64,000 nt of DNA from Petunia secreta. Its lineage: Eukaryota; Streptophyta; Magnoliopsida; Solanales; Solanaceae. Within the stretch, counting starts at the first letter, position 1. Each line of letters starts with the position of its first letter. The position numbers and the translations under genes are program-made. Where the stretch lies: NCBI GenBank assembly GCA_029990175.1, contig JARKIP010000049.1, forward strand, positions 11,820,001 to 11,884,000. The letters are read 5' to 3'. The notes beneath the pieces were generated by a model that saw nothing but the letters and a program-made list of their open reading frames with translations, was not told where the DNA came from and searched no databases. Shown here piece after piece: positions 46,301 through 57,346 of the stretch.

Positions 46301-47327
46301 TCACTTCCAGCATTTATGTCTTCTCTTCTTACGCCGAACCTTTGCTCTCTTCCCTTCTTTGAGAGAACCCCTCTTCAACTTCACATCTGGTTTACTTCCA
46401 TGTTCTTGTTTGACACATTCAATCATAGAGCACTCTTCCACCTTAGCTATGTGCTCCTTCTCAGTATACACCTTGAAAGTAACATTTTTTCCATGCGCTC
46501 TAACAGTCATCTCACCCAGCTCCATGTCAATAATTGCCTTCGAGGTGACTAAGAATGGTCTCCCCAAAAATGATTGGAGCTTCTCGGTCCTCTTCATAAT
46601 CTAGGACTACAAAATCAGCAGAGAATGTAAACTTACCAACTTCCAGCAACACATCCTCCAACTTACCATCAGGGTGAGTGAGTGATCCATCCGCCATCTT
46701 AAGAGTAACTGAAGAGGGGTTGATTGCTCCTAGCCCTAACCTTTTGCAAACAGAGAGAGGCATGAGATTTATGCTCGCACCCAAATCACAAAATGCACCA
46801 GTGATATTATGCCCTCCAATGGTGCAAGGAATAGTAAACCTCCCAGGATCTTGAAGTTTTGGAGGTAGCTTGCTCAAGATTGTGCTACCCTCCTCAACTA
46901 ACTCAACTGTATCTATCTCTTGAGGCTTTTTCTTCTTTACTAAAATTTCTTTTAAGAACTTCACAAAGGATCGCATCAATTCAAACACATCAGTCAAAGG
47001 AATATTAACTTGAAGTTCTTTCAATATACTCACAAATTTTTTATACTGGGCCAGATCCTTCGATGGTATAAGTCTCTGCGGGAATGGTGGAGGCGGCAGA
47101 GGTGCCTCCTTTCTCTCTTCTTTCTTCTTTACCTTCTCCACTTTTTCAACTTTTTCTATTTCAGCTCTCTCCTCGGACTTGGCCATCAGCTCTCCACCTT
47201 CAATTAAAGTCACTGCAAGACATTGTTCAGGATCTTTTTTAACAATGCTTATTTCTCCCACCAACTGCCCCCAACTGGTGCTCCAGGTTCTTGTGAGCAT
47301 TGGAAATATCTTGTATGGCCACTGCAT
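46301..47327 (-). pseudogene. Athila-type aspartic protease region
   Basis: The frame at 46527-47327 has a charged linker (EKVEKVEKVKKKEERKEA), the conserved PFPQRL motif, and a retropepsin core with FCDLGASINLMPLSVCKRLG (active-site Asp in DLGAS) and the flap-side LKMADGSLTHPDG. The second frame, 46301-46597, resumes with LGRPFLVTSKAIIDMELGEM, the usual end of the domain, so one shift lies near 46570. It then ends in a Lys/Arg-rich tail instead of entering reverse transcriptase. Confidence 0.88.
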
Positions 47328-47406
47328 GGGCCGCAGTGTCAGCTATCATTCTCTGTTGGCCCGCCATTAACTGCTTTAACATATCTTCAACTGAATAGCT
47401 AACCTG

Positions 47407-48392
47407 TTATGGTGGAGCTGGAAGTGGGTGATAATTATTCGGGGCTCTCGTATTGCCTTGATAATAACCATTACCAAACTGATTTTGACCCTGCATCCTG
47501 TTTTGATTACCCACGTAATAAACTGACTCTGGATTAGAGGAGCAAACCTCTGTAGCATGGTCTTGACCACAAACCTCACAAAAACTCTGGAGTTGTTGCA
47601 CTGGAGCCACTGGTTGCTGAGTCTTTGGCAGAGCTAACTTTCTAATTTGATTGGAAATAGCATCCATCCTCGCCCTTAGCTCTGAAACTGCATCTAACTG
47701 AAGTACCCCTGCAGATTTCTGCGTAATAGCTCTACCATCTCCCTGCCAATCAGGATTGCTCTGCGAAAACTTATCTAGCAAATCATAAATTTGATCAAAA
47801 TTTAAGGCCAGTACTTGGCCTCCAGCAGCAGCATCAACCACGATCTTAGTGTGTTGGTTCAACCCCTCAACAAAAGTGTGTGCAATAACCTCATTGGATT
47901 GGTTGTGGTGTGGACAATCTCGCAATAAAGCTTTGAATCGCTCCCAGGCTGAATACAAAGACTCTCTTTCTAATTGTCTGAAGGACATAATTTCACTCCT
48001 CAGCCGAGCTGTCTTGGCAGATGGATAAAATTTAGCCAAGAACTTCTTAGCCAAATCCTCCCAAGTAGTGATAGACCCAGACTTTTCAGCCTTTAACCAC
48101 TTTCTTGCTTCCCCAATCAGTGAAAATGGGAACAACGTCAAGCGAACATAATCAATAGGAACTCCCTTCGGTATGTAAGTATCACTGATCTCCAAGAAAT
48201 TCTGGGTATGTTGTTGTGGATCCTCGCTAAGTAATCCAGCAAATTGTCCAGTCACATGTAATAGTTGTATCATGCCGGACTTAATCTCAAAGTGCCCGGT
48301 GATTTCAAGCTTAACTATGCTCGAGGCTACTCCCTCCAGGTCTGGGGAGAGCAACATCTCGCACAGCTAAAGCTTGTTCTGCTGCCATTCCT
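47407..48392 (-). pseudogene. Athila-type gag
   Basis: The likely start is an ATG near 48392 (MAAEQALAVRDVALPRPGG). A frameshift follows and the long frame begins at 48357. It shows the plant Gypsy gag domain: GEARKWLKAEKSGSITTWED, LAKKFLAKFYP, LESLYSAWERFKALL-like and CPHHNQSNEVIAHTFVEGL, then a Cys-rich knuckle-like CEVCGQDHATEVC and an Asn/Gln/Pro-rich tail. It stops at 47407 and the next frame to the protease is interrupted. Gag would form the particle; this copy has one shift and one stop. Confidence 0.88.
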
Positions 48393-48506
48393 GTAGGTAA
48401 AGATCAAGCAGGACCTAATACCTGAAACAGCACAAAATTCAAAACAAAAATTAAACCTGAATAGAAAGTAATAAACTGTTCAAAAAGAAATCAGTCAATT
48501 GTTTAG

Positions 48507-48524
48507 TCCCCGGCAACGGCGCCA
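48507..48524 (-). other. primer-binding site for tRNA-Asp
   Basis: On the minus strand TGGCGCCGTTGCCGGGGA is exactly complementary to the last 18 bases of mature plant tRNA-Asp(GTC) with CCA. It starts six bases after the LTR and stops at 18 nt, after which the sequence is element-specific. This is the normal length, in contrast to 56224-56290. Confidence 0.9.
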
Positions 48525-48530
48525 AAAAAT

Positions 48531-49835
48531 TGTTGCTCCCAAACGCACACGCAAGTATACGTGGTCGACAAGTGAGTGATAAGTAGAGTATCGTTCCCAC
48601 GAGGACTATTCAGACTGAATTCTAGCAAACAATTTCCTAAGAACTATTCAGGGATCTTTTTCCAATGGTTGAGATTTTACTAACTAAATGCAGTAATTAA
48701 AACAAGTAATTGAGATCAAGTAACAGAGCAAATTCTAAGTTGTTATCAATAAAGGATGACGGTCCTGGGTCAGAGTTACGACCAATCAGTTGAGTTTTCC
48801 AGTTGATTCTACTTCTTGATTTCCTAGATTGCTAACTACAGGTTAAATGTACCTATGAAAACCTTTCGATTCTTTACGGTCTATGCAGGCTACTCCAATC
48901 CCTATATGTCTATGGGTTGAATCACGTGCACGCATTAACGAATTCTGTGTTTAGTTAAGCTAGGCGAGCAAGTATATGTCTATCCTACTCAAAAATTGGT
49001 TCCCCGATGCCCAGGTTTACAAACTAGTTCTATTTTCTCTTATTACGTAATTAAATTTCCTCTTTCGAGTTCAATCCAAAAACCATAGATAATGTATAAT
49101 TATTGAGCTCTAACAATCATACAAGTGAAATCAAGAAAGAATAAGCAACCCGTTATGGGATTCAACTAATGGGAATCAATCTTCAAACAATCAACTTTCA
49201 TGTAATACTCTAACCCTAGAACGAACAAACTATAGAATTAAGGAGAAGAATAAGAGAAAGAGAGAAAGAACTTGTTAGAAGACATCTAGGGCTCCTCCCC
49301 TCTCTTCCAAAACTTGCTCCAAAGTCTGAACTCCTATCAAAAACTAAGTAAAAGAGTATTTATAGGGTTTACAAAGGCCTGGTAATAAGTTAGACCTAAG
49401 CCTAAACGAAATAGGAAGTAAAAATCCGTCCAGGGGCGCTATAACGGGCACCCCGCGCCTCGTAACGCGCGACCTTAGGCAGAACCCATCGAATTTCTTC
49501 CGCCTTTGCCACGCGCCGCGCAGCCAAACGCGCCAGAAGCTGGGAGCTTTGGCTGGCGCGGCGCGCCTCCTGTGGCGCCCAGCCAAACTGCTCCTTTTCT
49601 TGCTCCTTTGCTCGCTCGTGTCGTGCCTTCGTGTGCCCGATCCAATCCTCAATCAAAATCCAATCTTTTCTTGCTCAATCACGCTCTTTAAGCTCCAATT
49701 ACACCGCATAACAACCTACATACACACGACATAAAATTAGTGCAAAACCACATTCATAGACTATAAAACGAGCGAATAACAAGCTCAAACGTAAGGAAGT
49801 ATTAAGGAAATATAGGCATAAAATGCCAAACATCA
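48531..49835 (-). repeat. 5' LTR of the Athila-type derivative
   Basis: It starts TGTTGCTCCCAAACGC and ends CCAAACATCA, directly before GAGAC. It differs from the 3' LTR mainly by small indels near positions 48570 and 48710. Confidence 0.92.
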
Positions 49836-49840
49836 GAGAC

Positions 49841-50344
49841 CAAAAATCAATTCCCACTAAATGCTTTGTTTTAGTATTAAAAAGAAAGGGCACAATTTCC
49901 TTATTAGATTGTTCCAAAAAAGAATGACACGATTCTAAAACTGGAAATAATTTAACTTCAAACTTTCAATCTTACCCTTAATGAGATGATTTATAGCTGC
50001 AAATATAACTTATTTTAAACTACAAGTTTTAAAAGTATTCATTTTTTTCTTAAATTTCGATTCAAGTCAAACTATATCATACAATATCGAACAAAGGGAG
50101 TACTTTTTCTCCTTCTGTTGGTTACATTGGTCTAGTTTATTTGTACTATTGCTTTTAAAAAATGAGAAATGTTGCTTGAAGATTCAAACTTGTAGCACTA
50201 AACAAATATTAAATATCCTTGACTACTAAACTACCATAGTTGGTTGCTTATAGATGTTTAAACTTTAATGTATCATCATATAAAATAAAATTTGACATAT
50301 ATATATATATATATACACACACATATATATATATATATACACAC

Positions 50345-50381
<37 letters not shown>

Positions 50382-51119
50382 TACACAATATAATTTTTGA
50401 TGAAGGTTATTCACGGGCCACCTTAAGGACAATGTAGCTCCACCCATTATAGTGGTTAACTCACCCTCTCAAAATCTACTACAACAATAAGCATCTATAG
50501 CGATGCAATTCATCGTAGCTAATTAATATAAAATTTTATGTGGTTGAATCTTAAGCCACAATTATTTTTTCCGTAGAATACCTTAGCAAAATGTGGGGTG
50601 GCTAAGAGTTAACCATAAACTTTATACGTGCTGTAGCTAAAAAGTGGTACTTATTGCCACAAAATTTTATTATATTTTAAGAGTAGCTAATAATAGCAGT
50701 ACCTTTTGCCACGCCAAATATGCTTATAGAAAATAATTTTATTGTGTTACTGTGTAAAATTACTTATAGCAAATGAACTTATTATTTTTCACATAATGTT
50801 AACAATATTATTTATTCTGTGGTGAAATATAATTTGCAAAATTAATATAATTATTATTTAGATCATTAGCTACCATACCTGTTTGTGAAGAGTCTCAAGT
50901 TTGGCACACTTGCCTATTTAATAGGGAGGCCTACCAATTGATCAATTGATCTTGCTAATTACTACTAGTACAGCCACAACACAACATATATAATTTAAGG
51001 TCAATTGCATGAATATGCAACCATAATCTTAAAATTACAAAAAATACCTATATTAGACTATTTTATAAAATATATCAACATTCTTTTTACATACTAATCC
51101 ACGCTTAACCCAATCATCT
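49841..51119. other. spacer with a TA/CA microsatellite
   Basis: A compound (TA)n(CA)n run lies at 50297-50382 and gives Tyr/Ile/His-rich false frames on both strands. At about 50485 TACTACAACAATAAGC, followed by several GTAGCTA/GTGGCTA words to 50720, looks like another decayed MITE, without clear ends. Confidence 0.5.
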
Positions 51120-52663
51120 ATGAAGCTATGGGGAAATTATCAAAGATAGTACCCAAATGTGAGTAGGTGTCGAATTCCTCAAGGAGCTAGCTCGTAATCT
51201 ATTAGGCTTAGATTGAATAAACGGGATTCTACGAGTTGTTCGTATATTACTAAATAAAGGGTACAAATATTGAACTAACTACAACTACAATTACGGTAAA
51301 CAACAATTAACAGTAAAAGAATACAATCAACTTTTCACTTTAAATACTTATAAAATATGGAGAATGAGCTAGGGGTTTACCTATTTCGACAAGGTTTAAT
51401 TAACTTAACACTTTTCTTAACCTCACAAATCATTTGGTAATGTAAATGGTCGGACTGCAACTGTAATCTTCAAAATCCGTTAGGAATAGAGATGATCTAC
51501 CTCATTAAGTTCGTTGGGTCAATAATGAGGCGCATAAAACCCTAGTCCAAAGACCCGAGAGGGAATGGCCTTTTTAGGTCTTTCCCTTTAGATGGGGTAG
51601 GATCATGAGCCAATATAACCCAAATGCTCGCTAGTTCCTATAAACCTATGCAATCAACCACGTTAGGGTGATGAGAGCAAAATAGGGTTAGGTTCAAGTA
51701 CGGTCGTGCCTCAAACCCTAATCAAGAAAAGTGTGATAGAGAACTAGATTCACTTAAACCCATAAATTTTATGAGATTAAAAACAAGTTTTAAGTTAAGA
51801 CAACCAAGTCATCATGAATAAACCCCTAGTATGAGAAGCATAGTATGAGTTTAGCTACTCATACTAGGGTCCTATACAATCATAGTACAGATTGAAATGA
51901 CAAAAAACATGTAATTGAATATATGAAAGATGAAATCCTTACAAAATTTTGTAATAGAAACCCTTGCTTGCCTCCAAAAGTATATAAAAGTACTCAAAGC
52001 ATATTCTAAAGCTGAAAATAGGCTTAACTCTAGGTATACGTGCCTTGGAGGAATAATGGTCTATTTATAGGCAAGGATTTGAAAACTAGACTAGTAATTA
52101 TAAAATTATCATTTTCGCGTTGTTTCCTTTAGGCCGCCGGTTATTCGGCGGGCCACCTGCTAAAGTGTGCGGCCGCGGAAGCAACTCTATATCTTCTTTA
52201 ATTCTTGTTCTACGGTGAAGGTCTGGCGCGGGCGCAATCTAAGCGGCGGAGTCTTCCACCTTCCACAGATTTCCAAACTCACTGTGAAGACCAGCGAAGT
52301 TGCCTCTAATTCAGCGGAGCCGCCGAGTGCTTTCAGCATCTAATCCAGCGGTCCGCCCTTTTGGTCGAGTAGAATAGCCTTGATCTCTTGAACTCTCTCC
52401 TCCTTCGGCGGGTGGCTTCTCCTCTTCAGCCGGTGATTCGGTGAGGCGCTGATCCTGTTGCTGCCATATCTCCTTGCTCCTCAATTGTAGCCAAAGTTCA
52501 TTTGTTTTTGTTCTTTTCTTCTTTCTTTTGGCATTATATACTGATTCTCATTAGTTTCCTGAAACATGGAGAATAATATAAAGATTTACACAAATAATAA
52601 GGCTCAGGGACATTAAAATTACTCTAAAAGAGTTGTATTTAAGCGCAAAATCTCAAAATATCA
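51120..52663 (-). repeat. 3' LTR of the decayed Athila-type element
   Basis: The right boundary is set by CTCAAAATATCA followed by the purine-tract complement CTCCCCCAAAC. The left boundary is uncertain, because the second LTR is outside the window; about 51120 is chosen from the position of GTGTCGAATTCCTCAAGGAG relative to the similar block in the other family. A GC-rich segment (52130-52440) contains CGGCGG/CCGCCG words like those at 57600 and 58440. Confidence 0.55.
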
Positions 52664-54479
52664 ACTCCCCCAAACTTTAGCTTTTGCTTGTCCTCAGCAA
52701 TATTAAGATTTATCCTATACTTTACGATTTCAATACTGGGATTGAGTTCAACAATAGGATTGGATAAGGAGGAGTTTATTACTTTGGTTGGTACCAATAT
52801 TTAGTTTCACACATGAGAGTCCAACCAATCAACCGCAAGAACCAAAGTTATAACTATATCAACTAGAGCTTCAAGTGATAACTAAAGCATGCATAGTACA
52901 AAAAACTCACTCAACTCATCTAAAGCTCAAGTAGTTGCATCCTCAAGTCTCAAGTCCCTTAGTGCTCTCACTGCAAAGAATGGGTCCCTATCTCACAATA
53001 CAATTCAAACAAAAAAGGACCCTTGAGTCTAACCCCTCACTCTCGCAAAAGAATGCAAGTAGTGCACATGAAATGTCATAGGCTTGGCTATAGTGTCATT
53101 TGTCATTTCTTTCATATCAATTGGCAAATGATCAAGTAGGGCTTCTACGATTGTAATGTAGGCTTTTGGATATATGTAGGATATAATTTGGATACAAAGT
53201 GACTAATCTCCCTCCTTAGACACTACATTATCTTTTCATTCATTTCATCTTGAGCTTTTCTTTTCATATTAGCTCTTTTTTCCCAATTTTCACTCATAAT
53301 ATTTCTTTGTGGTTCTTATTCTTTTTTTTTCTTTTCTATTTTTGTTCTTTTTCTTTTGCATTATGCTATGTTTTCTCTTTTTATTCTTTTCTTGATTTTC
53401 TTCTTTCTTTGCAACTTTTCTCTAAAGGCTTTCTTTTGAAGAGCCACTTTACCCTTCACTCATTTACTCCCCTCCCCCAAACTTAGACTTTACTCTAATT
53501 TGCACGTCTTTCAATGCCTCAATGAGATAGGGTCAAGAGAAGGTTAGTGCTATTAAGCACTAAGAATTGGTCTGGGCTAGTAATGTGGCTGACAAAAGAA
53601 GGATATTAAAGCTTAAAGTTGGTTAACTATAGATTCACTTCATTTAGTAGGCTTGAAAGGCTCAAACGGGTCAAAGAAATGCCTACTATCCTATCCATTA
53701 CCAACAGGATGTTCCATTCATTACAAGGACACACAAGCCAAGTTCTAACAAACATATACAACTACAAGCTAGAGCAAAGACTCACAACACATAGCACAAG
53801 GGACAAGAGACAAGAACATCAACTTTTCACAGGCACTAAAGTAAGGAATTAGCCTATACTACACATGCGTAAAGTTATCAAAAGAACCTAAAGGTTATAG
53901 GCATAAATTTCACCAATCAATCCACTAACTTTCTCATGTGTGCTTCTAACCATGTTGGTACCGAAAAGTGCCCGGTTCAAAAGATTACATTCTTGGAAAA
54001 GAACCGAGTCAAAGAAAAATCAAAAATGTTATTTACCATCCTAAACTATTTAGACTAGTGATATATACAATGAAGGTAGTTGTTGTTTTTGGGCCCAAGT
54101 GGAATGAGTTTCACGAGGGTTGCCTACGTATCGCAAGAAATGCGAATTAGAGGAGAAAAATGCAACATCTCAACCATAGTTTATGGGATTACCCATTGCA
54201 TATTTTTGGGATTTTTTCAAATTTTCAATTTTTTTGGATTTTTCCAATTTTTCAATTTCTTTTGGATTTCATTTTCATCAAATAAAGACAACTACACTAG
54301 CAATTAAAAAGACAAGCATTAAAAGACAGAAATTAAAACATCCTAGATTAAAGTACCAAATTAAACATCAACATAAAGATAGTTTAGGACAATCATCAAA
54401 ATAATACCCCGACCCCCAACATGAGAAGTTGCTATGTCCCCAAGCAACTAATCAAAATCAACCACACACAAAGAGTAGG
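52664..54479. other. 3' non-coding region of the decayed Athila-type element
   Basis: It includes two C-rich tracts (52664 and 53468), a T-rich run (53260-53400), and words shared with the other Athila-type element's 3' region. The short open frames are compositional. Confidence 0.65.
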
Positions 54480-54873
54480 TAAGAGGTGAAAAAGTTTCCC
54501 TATCAATCACGGGCAATTTACTTGCCTTTGCCCTCCACAAGCTTCTTTGGGGATTCTTCTCTTCTTTTTCTCCTTCATTCTTCCCTTGCTCTCACAGCTT
54601 CCTCCAGTGAAGCTTGCTTGGCCATCTGCATCAGTGCTTCTTCATCAAACTGCATACACCTCGTCAACTTCAAATCTCCTAGCACCTCTTCCTCTAGCCT
54701 TCTCAGGTTCCTCTAGCTTGTAGATTCTGCAGCTGTTGATGGACCTGGCCTTCCTTGCCTTTGCTCTCGCTCACTCCATAACACGTTCATTCTTCTCCAC
54801 ATCAGCTTGTGTTATGGGAAACACGTGAATGCGCCTTTTGATCTTCACAATATCATTGGCATTAGCCTCTATA

Positions 54874-56290
54874 GGTGATGTTTGGCATTTTATGCCTATA
54901 TTTCCTTAATATTTCCTTACGTTTGGATACTTTATTCGCTCGTTTTATGGTTTATGAATGTGATTTTGCACTGATTTGATGTCGTGTGTATGTAGGTTGT
55001 TACGCAGTGCAATTGGAGCTTTTAAGAGCATGATTGAGCAAGAAAATATTGGATTTTGATTGAGGATTGGATTGAGCACACAAAGGCACGACACGCGACG
55101 AGTTTCGGACCAAAGAAAAGCATTTTTGGCTTGGCACCCTAGCCCATGCGCCGCGTGCTCTACCGCGAGCAGTGGCTAGGCGCGTTTGGCATGCGACGCA
55201 TGGCCAAGGCGTGCAGCTGGAGACGGGTTCTGACTATTGGCACGCGTTCCGAGGCGCGGGGCGCCCGTTATAGCGCCCCTTGTGCGCGTTTTTACGTCCT
55301 ATTTCATCTAGGATTGGGTCTAACTTATTACTAGGTGTTTGTAAACACTATAAATAGTCTTTTACTTAGTTTTTCATGGGAGTGGAGACTTTGGAGCAAA
55401 TTTGAGAGCTCATAACATCAAGACAAGGGTTTTTCTTCCTTCCATTAATTTATTTCATCATTATTTCATTATTACATCAATTCCTTGTGTTGTTATTATG
55501 AGTATGCGTGGCTAAATCTATCGTTCTAGGGTTAGAGTATTTCATGAAGGTTGATGTTTGAAGATTGATTTCCATTAATTGAATCCCATAACGGGTTGCT
55601 TATTCTTTCTTGATTTCACTTGTGTAATTGTCAGGGCCCGATTATTACGCATTATCTATGGTTTTTAGATTGAACTCGAAAGAGGGAATTTAATTACGTA
55701 ATAAGAAAGAGTAGGACTAGTTTGTGAACCCGGGCATCGGGGAACCAATTTGTGAGTAGGATAGACATATACTTGCTCGCCTAGTTTAACTCATTACAGA
55801 ATTCGTTAATGCGTACACGTGATTCAACCCATAGACATATAGGGATTGGAGTAGCCTGCATAGACCGTGAAGAATCGAAAGGTTTTCACGGGTACATTTA
55901 ATCTGTTAGTTAGTAACCCGGGATTTAAGAAGTGGAATCAATTGGAGAACTCAACTGGATTGTTCGTAACTCTGACCCTGGACCGTCTCCTTATTACTGA
56001 TAACAACCAAGTCTTGCTCCATTGTTTGAATTCACTTCTACCATTTAATTACTGTTCTTTAGTTAATAAACTCATCACTATTGGAAAAGATCCCTGAATA
56101 GTTTATATAAATTGTTTGCTAGAATTCAGTCTGAATAGTCCTCGTGGGAACGATACTCGATTTATCACTTTATTACTTGTCGACCACGTATACTTGCGTG
56201 TGCGTTTGGGAGCAACAAGTTTTTGGCGCCGTTGCCGGGGATCGAACCCGGGTCACCCGCGTGACAGGCGGGAATACTTACCACTATACT
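54874..56290 (+). mobile_element. single LTR with primer-binding site extended into tRNA-Asp (strong-stop-like insertion)
   Basis: The inserted DNA reads GG, then an Athila-type LTR (54876-56217, TGATGTTTGGC to GGGAGCAACA), a six-base spacer AGTTTT, then TGGCGCCGTTGCCGGGGATC and on through the complement of tRNA-Asp to about 56290. In the related element at 42957-49835 the bases just before TGATGTTTGG are GG of the purine tract, and the primer-binding site ends after 18 nt. CTATA occurs on both sides (54869-54873 and 56284-56288). There is no internal region and no second LTR. The structure equals plus-strand strong-stop DNA copied through the primer tRNA. The mechanism is inference; the structure is directly visible. 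Confidence 0.85.
56224..56290 (-). other. tRNA-Asp(GTC)-derived sequence, 67 nt including CCA, not a tRNA gene
   Basis: In minus-strand reading it is the tRNA from AGTATAGTGGTAAGTATTCC through the anticodon loop CCTGTCACG, the T arm GGGTTCGATCCCC and the acceptor strand GGCAACGGCG to CCA. The first eight bases of the tRNA are replaced by target DNA, so the acceptor stem cannot form. The CCA end is encoded, although plant nuclear tRNA genes do not encode it, which points to a mature tRNA copied by reverse transcription. A tRNA scanner may call this a tRNA-Asp gene or pseudogene. Confidence 0.88.
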
Positions 56291-57346
56291 CAGCTGATCA
56301 AATTGAGTCGGATTGACTTTGCGTGATGATGGTGGAGGTGGCCGAACTTGAGGCATATTGCACATAAGCACGTCGAATTCATGCATTTTTCCTTGTAGCT
56401 CTTCAAGATACTTAGTTAAGCTTGCTATTGCGGCTTCTACATCACTGTGGATGTGTGAATGAAAAACCCTTGAAGATGATGGCCTCTCAGTCTGTGATGG
56501 TGCTCTTTCAGTAAGGGCAGCAGGTGCCGGATGGACTGGGTTGTTCGCATCTTCAATAGCATATAGATCAAATGCTCTCATGGCAAATGCATAGTCATCA
56601 TAACCTAGAGTCTCACATCCTTGATTCATGAGGTATTCAATCATGGTGTTGGCATATGGGAGGTTCTCACTACCAGTTTTCGCAGCTTCCATCATCGCCT
56701 TCACCATTTCAGCTCCCAGATTAATTTTCACATCAGTCATCAGGCATCCAATTATGATTGCCTTCTTCAAAGATATGAACTGATTTTCCCTTGAGGGCAT
56801 GACCCTTGAATTGACAATGGCGTGCCAACTTTTAGCTTCAAAGTTAAGATCTTGCCTTGTGATCTGGGCACCAACTCTGCTCCATGCAGGCTTCTTTTCT
56901 CTATCAATGATTGGTATGAACCATTTCTTTTGTGCCATTTCTCTCATTGCTAGCTTGGCCATGTAATCATCCGGGCTGAAGTTGGGAAGATTCAGGGGCT
57001 TGTTTAGTGCTCGAGCTGATATTTCAACCATTTTGCCTCTGCATTCAACCCTGCACTCTTGTTCAGTTTGGTTTCTCAACTCAGTGTAGAACTCCACGAT
57101 CGAATCCACGGCTGTTGAGCTCAATTTTATTGTAAATATTTCAGCCCATCCAGTTTCCAGGAATGCATTCTAAAAAGCTGGGTTGAATTCTTCCATTATA
57201 TCTACTATCACTCTCCTCTCACAAATCACATCTTCATGTTCTTCGTCAGTGCTTATCTCTATATCTAAAGAATCACTTTCCGAAGGTGGTGAACTTTGTG
57301 GAGTATTCTCTCTTTCTCTTTTCTTTGATGCTTGTTGTTTTGCCAT

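Larger units (their letters stand above)
42957..49835 (-). mobile_element. Athila-type Gypsy derivative with gag and protease only
   Basis: The LTRs are 42957-44252 and 48531-49835, with an exact 5-bp duplication GAGAC (42952-42956 and 49836-49840). The primer-binding site matches tRNA-Asp (48507-48524). On the minus strand it has gag (about 48390-47407) and an aspartic protease (47327-46301). There is then no reverse transcriptase, RNase H or integrase; the protease region runs straight into the GTTGCCTCCCGAG landmark that follows integrase in Athila-like elements. The remaining 2 kb to the 3' LTR is AC-rich non-coding DNA. It is a deletion derivative that must have been moved by an autonomous relative. 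The LTRs are nearly identical over most of their length, so insertion is recent. Confidence 0.9.
54480..57346 (-). pseudogene. extra 3' ORF of the Athila-type element (putative plant transposon protein domain), interrupted
   Basis: The start is the ATG at 57346 (MAKQQASKKREREN). The frame has a TAG at 57170-57172, then a 280-codon open stretch with SSTAVDSIVEFYTELRNQ, KMVEISARALNKPLNLPNFS, KKWFIPIIDREKKPAWSRVG and GCLMTDVKINLGAEMVKAMM. I associate this with the domain called putative plant transposon protein, found next to plant retroelement genes; its function is unknown. At 56290 it enters the inserted tRNA/LTR DNA. On the other side, from 54872 leftwards, the same frame resumes (IEANANDIVKIKRRIHVFPI) and reaches a TGA about 35 codons later. 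The two halves are in register across the insertion, which defines the target site exactly. Confidence 0.72.

Noticed and set aside
50240..50447. Tyr/Ile/His-rich open frames
   Set aside because: They are the TA/CA microsatellite read in frame.
56116..56326. Short plus-strand frames through the tRNA-like region
   Set aside because: They cross the LTR end, primer-binding site and tRNA copy and have no coding signature.
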